DNA from: Reticulitermes speratus
Taxonomy: Eukaryota > Arthropoda > Insecta > Blattodea > Rhinotermitidae
Direction: 5' to 3'
DNA: 64,000 bases
Assembly: GCA_021186555.1 (NCBI GenBank)
Contig: JAJKFL010000005.1
Location: 20,400,635-20,464,634 of the forward strand
The notes below the pieces were generated by a model. The model did no database searches, had not been told where the DNA came from, and saw only the letters and a list, made by a program, of their open reading frames with translations. Every line of letters begins with the position of its first letter. Position 1 is the first letter of the stretch. Below are positions 22,101-34,100 of this stretch, in pieces. Made by a program: the position numbers and the translations under genes.

Positions 22101-25100
22101 ATTACATGATGTTATAGTACTTATTTGTTAGTGTTGAAGTTGTAAAATATAGATGTAATTATGATATTGTGCTGAATATATGGCTATGTTGTACTTGACA
22201 TGTCCTGAGCCACATGTATGGCCAGTTGGATTGAATAAAGAATTGAATTGAATTGAATCTTTGCCGTGGTGATTGTGGAAGAGGAAGCAAAAGGTGAAGG
22301 GAGCAGGACTTGTGGGGGTGGATGGTTTGTGATACTTCTCAGGTTAGTTTTATTTGTATTTTAATGTACAAGAAGTATATTCATTATATGACTTTTTATT
22401 TCAGTGTATTTCTAACACTTCTTAGTTTTTAATTTTGATGTTGTGTGTTTTTCAAGGTCTTTTTTGATAAAAAAAAGTCTGCAAGAAATGATGTCATTTT
22501 GGAAGAATGCCCTGATTGTGTATGAATGTCTTGTGATTTATTAGAGATGCACACAATTTAAGCAATAGTAGTAGTGGAATTTTTAACTTTGTTAGTTGTT
22601 ACAACATAACTAATGTCTGGCTCTTACTTTTTTGAGCTGGCACCCAGATTTATAGAAACTTTATCATGCGCTGCCTATCCGTTGTGACATCCATAGTGAA
22701 CGTCAGCCATCCCAGGATTAATATATTTGCAACATGTCATCTGACAAAATATCTAGGCATGACACTAGATGCTAAACTGCGCTGGAAAGTGCATGTCAAA
22801 AAGAAAAGAGAGGAACTTAAACAAAAGTTCAGAAAAATGTATTTGCTTCTCAGCAGACATTCCGAGTTGTCAATACACAACAAAATATTGCTCTATAAAC
22901 AAGTCCTGAAACCGGTGTGGACATATGGTGCGCAACTTTGGGGTTGCACCAAGAAAAGTAACAACAACTTTTCAAACATTTCAAAACAAAGTACTGAGGT
23001 GCATTGTCAATGCCCCTTTGTATATACGAAATCAGGACATCTACAAGGATTTGAAAATTGCTTCGGTTGATGGAAGAGATTCAGTGAATTGCCAAGAAGC
23101 ACGAGAGAAGACTGCATCAACATCAAAACATCAAGATGCTACAACTTTTCGACAATGCTGAACTAGTGCAATGGTTGGACAGACTAAAACCGTTTGAATT
23201 AGTTTAAGTGAAATGTGCCAAGTGACAGTTATCACAAGAATAAGTGATTAAGTAATTTTGTGGAGTACTCCAATGGGAGTATGTCCACCACACATATAGT
23301 ACTTTATTGAAGAAAATTTGTTAGATGGGCATAGCCCAGTTACAATAGCCAATGTCGGCACAGGCGAAAAAAAAAAGTCATCTGACAGCTGGTTGAACCA
23401 ATTTTTGGAACTTGTAAATGGAATGTACCTTAGACAATGGTTGACTTACAAAATAATTGCAATTTAGAGTGTGTAATCAGTAGGCATTTTTAACACTTCC
23501 TTGAACACCAAAGTTATTTATAGTATGGATATGAAATGCCTTCTTCAGGGTTCGAATGCTGGCCGAGGTAAGAGATTTTTATCTTCTCCAAATTGTCCAG
23601 ACCAGCTCTGGGACCAACCCAGCCTCATATTCAGTGGGTATCGGGGGTCCTTTTCCAGGAGTAAAGTGGTCAGGGCATGATGTTGGCAACTCACTACCAT
23701 CTAATGCCGAGGTTATGAATGAATGGAGCTGTACCTCTGCTCCCTCTATATGCCTTCATGGTGTGGATAGGGAAAACTTTACCTTTTTCTGTTTAATTGT
23801 CACTATAATATCAATTTCTTTTTTGTTTGTTTAAACAGAACTCAAGAGGGTGAGAGACTACGTCATTTGTCGTTGTCAATTTTACAGTCTTTGAAACAAC
23901 TGAGAGCTGATGTAATGAATGAAGACAAACTTAGACATTCAGGTAAATTTTGACTTAACTAGTGAGATGCTTTACTGTTTTGTTGTAGGGCTGTCATAAC
24001 ATAATGGGCAAAATTAAAACCTGTGGTATGGAGTTCAGTAGTTAGTAAACACTTACCTATGTGAGCTTACCTGTTTTGTTTCACTGTAACCCAACTTTGA
24101 AGTTGATCCCTGTCTCTGACACATGCTTCTGCCAGCAGTCATATTATTGTTGGAAGCATTCATGTAGGCCTTTTATAGCAACTTTCTTCAGTGCCAACGT
24201 ATTTTCATGGCTTCTGCTGACTGAAACATGTGTCCCTTTAGGAGGTTCTTCATTCTTGACAACAGTAATCAGGAGCTAGAGTGAAGAAGAGGAAGCTGTG
24301 GAAGCCCACTGATACCAGTATGATCACATACATTTGTAGCAAAAGAAGTGGTTACTACCTGATTTCAAAAGTGAATGGTTTCTTGAGGGATAGGTGTTCC
24401 AAACAGCAGAAGAGGTGAAAGAAACTATAATGACAGCACTTATAAATGTTGTGGGCAACTGTCTGCAGGATTGCTTCTAGGAGTAGCAGAAATGTGTAAT
24501 AGAAGGGAACTGCTTAAAGGTGAACTGTACCAAAGGTGAAAGGTTAAACTGTACCATGACACCATCAAGCTTGCTCGCTCGCTGTGGCCTGTTTTACATT
24601 TCTAGATTGATGTCGGAGATGCCAATCTCTTCAAGCCTTCATCCTTTTATACCATCTTTTCACATTCAGAACCTGTAAATCATCAGTATTAACCAGCTGC
24701 CTCTTTCTTTAGTCTGCTTGATGTTATCCCTCTGGATATCCCCCAGAACGTTTCTTCACCATTTTATCATCCTTCGTTCTTGGATCATGTTCCAACCTAT
24801 GCAATCTGCAGTAACATCTAGTTGCATATATAATTCTGCCAGTTTACTGTTTGTTCTTATTGTTCATTCACTATCTCTGTTGGGACCAAATGTTCTTTGC
24901 AGTGTTTTTCTTTTGCATGTAACTAACATTCTTTCTTCATAGATGCCATGTTTGTGCAGCATATATATATAGTATAATGCATTCTAATAGAGAGATAAGC
25001 ATACCCATGCAGGGTTGTCATTGTTTTTACTTTGCCGTGTGGAATGAAGGTGACACAGTACCTAGCTTTGGCTTTTTGTACAACTAAATCCTATACTACA

Positions 25101-28100
25101 TTAAATACTGTAACTAAAAAGCTATTGATTGAAAGAGAACAGTCCCCTCCTTTCCCTTTGTATTAAAAAGCAGCACAACAAGAAACAGTAGAAATTATAG
25201 GTCTTCTGGGATGTGATTCTATCTTCAGCTTCGTGGTGAAGTTGGGGGAGGGGGGGGGGGGAGCAGCAGGTTCCTTGGAAAGTACAAGGGATCAGTTTTA
25301 GAAGATGGTAATCTGCATTCATCACTGTAAGAATTTCACATCTCACAATGGCAAATTTGATTCAGAATAGTCCTTTTGGATGGCTTTATGATAAGTAAGG
25401 GGTTCTGATTTGACAGTGTTATTGGATGTATAGTTATGTGGGACACTGTATTGTGTGACGACTAACATTGCTGTCCTTATAATATGAGGTGATTTTAATA
25501 AAATAGAATTATGAAGCCTATTCTCCCTTTATAGCAAACTCACTTTTACATTGTACATCTGTTTTCATACATTTTCTAAAAGTAAAAGCATGTTATCTAA
25601 TGTGGAGGATGTCACTACCAAAAATTAGATTGTTGTTGATTTAAAATTGGATATGAATTGTTTGGTGCATTGATAGTCACTAATAGCCAGTGCCTTTGAA
25701 TTGATTCTGACAGTGCGTTTACTGGTGATTTGAAGATCAATCATTGTATTTTCTTGCTTTTGCTGTTTGTGATATCAATAATGTTCTGGTTATTAGACAA
25801 AATATGGTTTTCATCTGTGAGAAACATTTAACTTGCATATTTGTTGCTTTGTGAATGTTCTTGCATTTCTGGATTCATCACAGGAATAACTTATAAAACT
25901 TAGCTAGGCATATAACACTTGGCTTGAAGAGAATTAATCTAAAAATTTAGTATGATTTTTGTTTGTGTGTTACAAATAAGGATGTGGTTATGTATAAACT
26001 TCTGAAGGGTCCTCCAGATATCTATGAATCAGGAATTAAATACAGTACTTGAATGAGGCTGAAAATGAACATAGATTTTTCCTTGCCCATCTGCCTAACA
26101 TTTTTCTCCCCTGTGTGTGTCATTGCGCATTCCCACCAATTGTTGCTTGTAATGTCACTCAGTTTGCATACCCTGTTACTGGTGTTGGTGGAAGGTAGGT
26201 GTCCATTGTAGGTAGCATGTGGGAGCAGGTGCTAGCAGGAACTTCTGTAGGTAATGTGGAAGAGCAGGCATGTGAGTTAAACTCTGTAGATAGTGTGGGG
26301 ACCAGATGGCTGAGTTAAACACCCATTACATGTGTTCATTCTTTACTGACCTGAGAATAGGTCAGGCTCACCCTGTAAGCAAATTCTGGAATGATATCAG
26401 TCCTCAACTGTTTCATTCCATATTCTTCCTAACTTGTGACTCATGGTTATTATATCACATCTCATATCTAATACTTATGTAAAAAAGTACCTATAACTGA
26501 ACATACTACATTATCTCCCTAGATTTCAGGTCACAGTTTGCCTGTTGGAACCATTTTTGTTTTGTCAGTTATAAAATGAATGTTGACATCTATGTGCAGC
26601 AGTCATTCCGTATTGTAAAATGTATGCATTCATGTTTCTTTCAGAAATTGAATATTACCAGAAATGTGTATATGATCTTGAAACAACAATAAGGAATTTC
26701 AGTAAGGCCAATGATAAAAGGTGAGCTTTGAATTGATAATGTGTATTTAGCAACTACTAAATTGATTACAATTTATGTATAAGACTGTACTTTCTTCAGT
26801 TTAATCTCTGTGAATTGAGGTTCATGTGTTATATTTGTACAGCATTAAATTTGGATAAACACAAATTTTCTCATTGACTCCAGTCAAAATACTGTTACAT
26901 TATCTTAAAATATTCTATGCCTCCTTCTTTCCACATCCTTTCCAAGTCATGTGTGCAGTCAACATCTGATAATATATAGACAGTAGTGTCATTCTGTAAT
27001 TAATTATAGCAATGAAGAGCTGTGTAAACTGTCGAGAAATTTTGTTATGTAATCTGTGTAGCTGGAAAAGCGTTTTCCAGTTCTTGGACTACATGGCCCT
27101 GAAGATGAAGGCACTGTCATCCTTAAAGGCATTAGTAACTATCTACCAATCAAAATGGTATAACAACATCCCAGGAGACTTGAGTCATTAGCACTGCCAC
27201 TGCAAAAACCTCATGCCTCAAATGAAAATTCTACTTTGTGATTCACTTTGATGCAATAAATTGCTCACAGTGACAATATTAAGAGGACAAAAGTCTTTCA
27301 ATGTAGTACATTCAGATGCAGTCACCTAGAGGGTTTTGAATTGTGTGTGATGATATGGCTGTAAATAATGCATCAGCTTAATTTATCATTTTTATCAAGA
27401 AAAAAGTAACATTTTAACAGCATGAATAATATATTTGTTTTACAATTTTATATGCCAAAGTACTTTGTCTTTGCCCAGAATATAGTTGCTTTTCTTGTCA
27501 GTGTCACAGCTAAGATCATCAAGACGACATAACATGGATTAAGAAATTGAAGTTTATTCTTTAATATAAAAAGATGGAGAATAAGCACTCAAATCACAAA
27601 TTCATCACAATACTTGCATATCACTTTAACAGCCATGGCTTTTATACGTACTGGCAGAGGTATATATATTTCGTTTCTGTTCTCTGTTAGGTCCGCTGCA
27701 GGAAGCAGAACATTATATTTTGATATACATTATATAATAACATTTGTGTTTTTTATATAAATTTGGAACAGTGCAAAGTCATGAATATTGTTACAAAATT
27801 TGTATGAAATGTTTACATTGAAAATTACTGGTTTGAGAGATTTAAGCTTAACAAACTTCAGTACTGTATCTACACGATGACATCAAGAAGTAAGGCAATG
27901 GTATAAGACAATTGCATGCTGTTTGTTTAGTTCTTCATTTAATTTGGTTTGTATTTTGTCTTTTCTGCAGATTTCAGAAACTGTTAGAAGAAGAGTATGC
28001 CTTGTCTAATGAACTGAAGAGTCTGGAAAATAAATATGATGATTGGAATCAGGCTGTAAGCCCATCTCTGCCAAAACCTCCAGTGAGAAGGGTTTCAAAT

Positions 28101-31100
28101 TTATATATTTCAAACACTGACAGTACAAAGGAGGTAAGTTAAAAACCCTTTACTTTCAGATGTTAAGAATACAGCATAATTTTACATGTGCAACTTATCC
28201 TTCCATAGTCATTACCATTACCATCTTTCTCCTGAGCTTTCCAGCATTAGGAATGGTTGGCCAGTTATGAGTATTCTTATCAAAGGTCACGGTGTCATGG
28301 CAAGTACTTTTGCTTCATATGTGGCAAATCCCAAGTTTAAGTCTTGGCCCATAGGCTGGCCTTCCTGTCTAAGGATTTTGTGTTCTTTCTCAGTCCCTCC
28401 AGGCAAGTGATTATAAATATGTATACTGCAGTTCAGACTTGTTTAAAATGAGCACGAGTGTAAAGAGGTCTCAGCTGTAGTGAGCAAATGGTATCTCTGA
28501 GTTAAGTTTACAAACACTAGTACAAATATTTCATGTATGTAATAAGCACACTTCATGGATATATTGAGCAAACATTGTTCGCTCAGCGTTGTCTCATTTG
28601 TGGCAGTCAACCCCTTCAACACTGAGTGGGGCCTGAGCTCCCTCTGTTCCCACGTCGTCTGATCGGTTATTTTCCTGGGTTAAGAAGCCCATACTCCCCT
28701 GCAGGGAGACTTCTGAACACTGCATTGTTGGACAAAGATCTCTTTGTTTAAACCAGGAATTTGTGTGCAGAAGTTTGTTTGTCGTCACCTCCCCTAACCA
28801 CTCCCAGTCATCACTTTTACAGCTGCTAGGTAGTTTTGAATAGATGGGGGCTGGGGGAAAGGACACTGCTGGCACTTTCTACCTTCTCTGAACCAAAGAC
28901 ACCCATTCTCACATAAAGGTTGGGAGCACACTTCCTGGAACTTGTGTTCACAATTTGAAAATAAATTTTGTGGCTTTGGTCACAACATCGGGTAGGAATT
29001 TTGCTCTTCAATAAGCAAAATATTCTTAAGTAAAGGAAGTATCTGTATATTTACAAAAGATTGAGGGAAATCTGTGGAACAGCCCCCAATTTCAAATTAT
29101 TTTCTTAAAGAGGGGAGTGATTAATGATGAGCTGCATGTAACTTTTTGTTTGTTTACTTTAAATTTTTTTAGTTTGTGTTCCTTTTTATGTTTTCCATAA
29201 AAACCTTAAACATGATCTCTGTGCGTGCTTTTACATGTTATATTGTTACGTCTACTATTTTACTTTTACTGTATAATATGTGCAGGTTTATACATTCATA
29301 GGTTTGAATAAGGACAGTATGAAGCAGAACTATCCAGTCTAATGGCACTTGTTATAATCAAGTTCAGTGTTACAGAGTCTGTTCAAAGTTCTGGGTCTGT
29401 GCGTGCAACTTTCCTTTAAAATCATGACAGCCACGTGGTGATTGGGCATGGTTTAGTAGATTATCTGTGTTCTGTTGCTGTTTTCCATCCTGTATTAACA
29501 TGTTTGTTGTTGATTTAAAGAAAGAGTGCATCAGCAAAAGTTTTAAAATGAGTTGTTAATGCAAAAATAAATTTGTATGAAATTTTGTTACAAAATGGAG
29601 AAAACTGGTAAGGAAATTTACTGTTTGTTAAAAGAGGCATTCCGCATTGTTCTTGCTGCTTATTCACATCACTAACTGATAAGAAGTCAATGAAGTCAGT
29701 GCCTTGGTGCATTCAGGTCAACAATTAGTAGTACAAGAAATGGGGGAAAATGTAGGAATATCTTAGGATTGTGTTTAACAATGTTGACTGAAAATTTGGG
29801 CATGTAGCTGGTCTCTGCAAAATTTGTCCATGACTTTTCATGGTTGAACAAAAGGAGAACTGACGGAATATTTGCACAGACCTTTTGCTACAACTTGAAG
29901 TAGACAAGAACTTAATGCAGTTAATTATTATTGGTGATGGGTCTGCTGGTGTGATGTCAAAAAAAAAAAAAAAAAGCAGAAATCTTCATAATAGATGTCA
30001 AAATCATGCCCCAAGAATGAAAAAAGTGCAACAGAGCAGATCAAGTTTGAAGGCAATGCTCATTATTTTCTTTTACTACTGAGGTGTGGTGCATTATTAA
30101 TTTATTCCTAGAAGTCAAAAAGTGAATCAAGAATTTTCCGTGACCATTTTACAGCATCTGTGACAAGCAGTGTGAAAGACATGACTGGAACTTTGGTGGA
30201 AACACAGCTGGTTTCTTCACTGTAACAACACTGCCATGTGCGTGGTGCTATCTGTCCAGAAGTTCCTCACAAAAGACAAAATGCCAGTGGTTTCACAGTC
30301 ATCCTGCTGTCCTGATCTCTTTCCAGGAGACTTTTTCCTATTCCCAGTCTTGAAAGTTAGTTTAAAAGGATGTCATTTGGAATCAGCAGAGGAAATATAA
30401 GAAAAATTGCTAGAATTCCGAACCTAAATTTTTCAAAATTGTGTCTGGAATGCTTGAAATAATGGAAACATTCACTGTTTACACCGACGAAATGCACTTC
30501 ACTTTACCACTTTTTTATTTCACTAGACCCCTACATATGTTTCAGTTTATGCAAAAACCATTAACAGGGGGTTCTCAAAACTACATATATTTACATCCAA
30601 TGGTACTTCTGTCCTTACTGTTATGCAATATCTTAGTGTTTAATTGCCATTCACTTATAAAATCAGTTTAAAATCATTTGTTTGAAAAACGTGTATAGAC
30701 ACACCAAGTATAAAATCGTTGAGAGTTCGATAAAATTCGTGTCGAGAAGATAAAATGTAAAATGGTAAAATGCTGCAGTACGGATACTGTGTTACATCTG
30801 GTTATTATTTGTTCTTGGTTTTGTATGTCCTGTAAGATAATGAGTAAGTATCAGTACTATAATATTCGGATATTAAAGTTTATATAATTTTGTACGTTGA
30901 CACTTTTGATTCGAATGACATACCTGCTGTTGTCTGTTGTCTATTTCATGTTGTGGTGTGTGCTGTCGGGCTGTCTATGTACTTAGTGTCTGTATAGCTG
31001 TATATCACCCCACCAACCTCACTTAATATGCATGCGCCAAACCCCACACAGCTATACGTTTTTCAAACAACTCTGATTTTAAACTGATTTTATAAGTGAA

Positions 31101-34100
31101 TGGCAATTAAACACTAAGATATTGCATAACAGTAAGGACAGAAGTACCATTGGATGTAAATATATGCAGTTTTGAGAATCCCCTGATGATGGTTTTTGCA
31201 TAAACCGAAACATATGTGGGGGTTTAGTGAAATAAAAGAGTGGTAAAGTGAAGTGCATTTCGTCGGTGTTTTATAAACAGTGAATTGTGAAATATGCACG
31301 ATGAGACTAATATAAAATGGAAACATTGTTGGAATTGTTATACAGGTTGTACAGTCTAAAGCAGAGCCTGCTCATAGAATACAAATGTGCTGCACATCAA
31401 CCAATAATGCTGTGTGCTCTGCAGTACTCAGTCCTGCAAGTCCAATGTTAATGCGGGACTGTGCGCCATAGAGCAGACAACATCAGTTGTTGCAGAGTAA
31501 CTAATCCCAGTACCTGCTCTGCAGTACTCAGTTCCATGTTTAAAAGACTCTATATAGTAACACATGAACATACTATTTCAAAGGGGATAATGTTTAATAA
31601 AATTTGTCTGGTGCATATTGCATTTTGTTTAATCAATCCATGAACTTTTTGAACAGACCTTATATTTGATAAGAGCTTCCATTTTCATCACTTTCAGTTG
31701 ACCATTCATAATCATCACTATTTATAACCTGTGCAGTTAATAAGGCAGTCTTAAATAAACACGTAAAATAACTATAATTGTTTCTCTGTATTACAGCCCA
31801 AGCTGAACTTGGTCATTCCTACATCCAAGGTTTTCTAACTTGTACAAGAATTCAGGTTGTCACAGTAGTGCTGATGAAGATTCCAGTTTTCTGACATATG
31901 ATGCCATGTGCACTGGTATGTGCGAACGAATGAAGATAGAGGCATCAGCTTCCTCCAGAATGTTGGAATCTATATGTCAGTCTACATGGCATCATATGTT
32001 AGAAGACAGGAGTCATCATTTTCCATATTCTTATTGAGACAAGTGGTAGGGCTTCTGGAGTGGAGGATCATATCATCACAAGATCTCTGCTGTGACAAGC
32101 CAATACAAAAGCAGACAAGTAGCTGTGTTGCAAGTGGAATTTGAATTCATCAGTCCAGTGTTGAAGTGGCATCATAAAAAGTATGTCTTAAACCTTGTGG
32201 CCATGGGCATTGACTGTGATATTACTATCAGGGTCTCATAACAACTTTAAGAAATCTTTGTTTTTTATTTTGAAACTTGCACAGAATGAAAAATACTAAC
32301 AGTGAAACTAAAGATAAAGAAGGATTTTCATATCGTAGTGGGATCAGTGTATTTGAGTCATACCGTGTTTTTCCCCTTCTTGTTTAGGAGGTGTCAGCTT
32401 TCCAGAGATTCCTTCAAGAGACTGGAGGGCACACTGGAGGTTGGGCTGAAGAAGACCATCTATTATTTCTGCAGTTTCGTAAGAAACATAAAGGAAAAAT
32501 AACATTTCTCAGCTTGTTGAAGCAGCATCTCCCAGGTAAGTTACAGTATGGAATATTTAATGGTGTGAGTAGTGTTATAAACTAATGTAATGTAGGTGAG
32601 ATATTCACTCTTCTGAGATTTTACGCAGAATAGATTGGTAGTTAGTAATATAATATAATGTTATATAATGTGAGATTTGAGCTTCTCACAGTGGTGTTGA
32701 TGAAGCTTTAAGTCATCTGGGATGTTATGCCATGTTGACTGGTAAGTAGTTACCAACATTTTCAAGGAGCATAGGGCCTTTGAAATGAGGCATGATTTTC
32801 AACTAAACTGTCATTTGTAGGTTTTAAAATGTCTTTCATTTTTTCTCTGTATGTATGGGTAATGTGGAGAAGGGTAATAATTATATATAAGCTTTACAGA
32901 TCTAAGGTTTTAAAACATAGTATTTTTAGACCCTTAAAAAATATTGTAACATTAAATTGTCAGTGTAACATCAATTCACTGTCGGCAGAAGTAGTGCAGT
33001 CTTCTAAAATGCTGGTGGGGACTCACAATATTGCAAAAGCACTATTTTATTCTGTTCTGCATTATTATTATTTTGGGCATGTGCAGTGTCTGAGCTGTAT
33101 TTGATATGCACAGTGTTCCAGAAGTTGGCTTTGTTTCTGTCTTCGGATACTTCTGTTGCTTTTGACGTCAGTAGCTATGGTGAAGGTTAGACACAAAACA
33201 TTAAACTTATATGATAAAATTAAAGGACTGCTAGGTGAATCCTGTTTTACTGGCTGCTCCACATGAAGTTAAGAAATATATGTTAAGAATTAGAACTTTC
33301 TACTAGTATGGTCACATAAACCCCAGTTGTGTCTGTGGAAATTAGCTGTGTCCATTTTTAGGAATGACTATTTTCTTGTCATATGTGGAATGCAATGAGT
33401 TAGAAACTTAAAACTTTATATCTTTCTAACTTCCTTTTAGCAGTTTGTATGTGAAGTGGTTTTGAGGCAAATTACTGGTGTTACTACTGGAATTGGACAT
33501 TAGTAGTTATGGGTAGATTCCATATACATAGTTGAAGAATGTTTTTCTTAAGAAACTGTTTGCAGTGGCTAGAGGTGTTTCCAGCAGTGATACATGTAGC
33601 TGTAAACCTCCTGGAGAAAAATTCAGTATGTATTATGTACGTGGCAATTACTTTGATGATTGTTTGCTCCTAGAAAGATGAGCCTGACAGCGAGTGCTCA
33701 CCTGTGCTATGTATACTGTGCACAGTAAGACCACTGAAACATGGTAGCTGAGCTGCACTAAAGGGGAGTTAAGCCTTTGAGCTGGGACCATGTCACCACC
33801 ACAAGTTTGGTTTTATGTGCATCATGTAAACATCTGTCAGGTTTGAGTGATGGGCCTTTAATTTGCCTTCAGTACCTTGATGTAACTTGTGACCTATGAG
33901 AGCAGGACAACTATTTCAACTGGTGTGTTTTAATTTCTCCATCAGTTGAATAAAAAGATTACTTTTTTATTTAAATTGGCGAACATTTTCAAGATAAAAG
34001 TACAGTATTGTATTTTAATACCATAAATTTTAATTGCTGTACTAGGATTTAAATAGGAACCTGCGCTGAAATTGTAACTGGAAATTGTACAGAACATTAA

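Larger units (their letters stand above)
19198..23838 (+). other. CCDC112 intron 1
   Basis: Contains two sense-oriented LINE fragments, a SINE B copy and pyrimidine-rich tracts (a C run near 20707-20720). The part from 19198 to 21240 shows no repeat or exon that I recognise. Confidence 0.6.
30473..31315. mobile_element. 843-bp foldback inserted in the mariner relic, 12-bp target duplication
   Basis: Left arm from 30473 (CACTGTTTACACCGACGAAA) to about 30705. Right arm from about 31050 to 31282, ending in the inverted match with AAACAGTG. The loop is about 340 nt. The 12-mer AATGGAAACATT stands at both borders (30461-30472 and 31316-31327) and cuts the mariner C-terminal codons, so it is a target duplication. 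After the right arm there are 33 extra nt (31283-31315) with no counterpart on the left. Each arm carries a hammerhead-like core. No protein is encoded. The one-sided extension and the ribozyme-like motif recall Penelope-like elements; this is inference. Confidence 0.8.
29373..31660 (+). mobile_element. degenerate mariner transposon interrupted by a foldback
   Basis: Ends CAGAGTCTGTTCAAAGTTC and the reverse complement of GAACTTTTTGAACAGACCT are mariner-type inverted repeats bordered by TA. Between them lie transposase remnants in shifting plus frames: AKFVHDF, LIIIGDGS, QSRSSLKAMLI, then VLSVQKFLTKDKMPVVSQSS, CCPDLFPGDFFLFPVLKVSL (the third catalytic Asp region), and YFKGDNV near the end. Stops and frameshifts show it is dead. 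A foldback (30473-31315) plus a ~220-bp unidentified stretch after 31345 interrupt it; without them it would be about 1.2 kb, normal for mariner. In CCDC112 intron 4. Confidence 0.8.
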
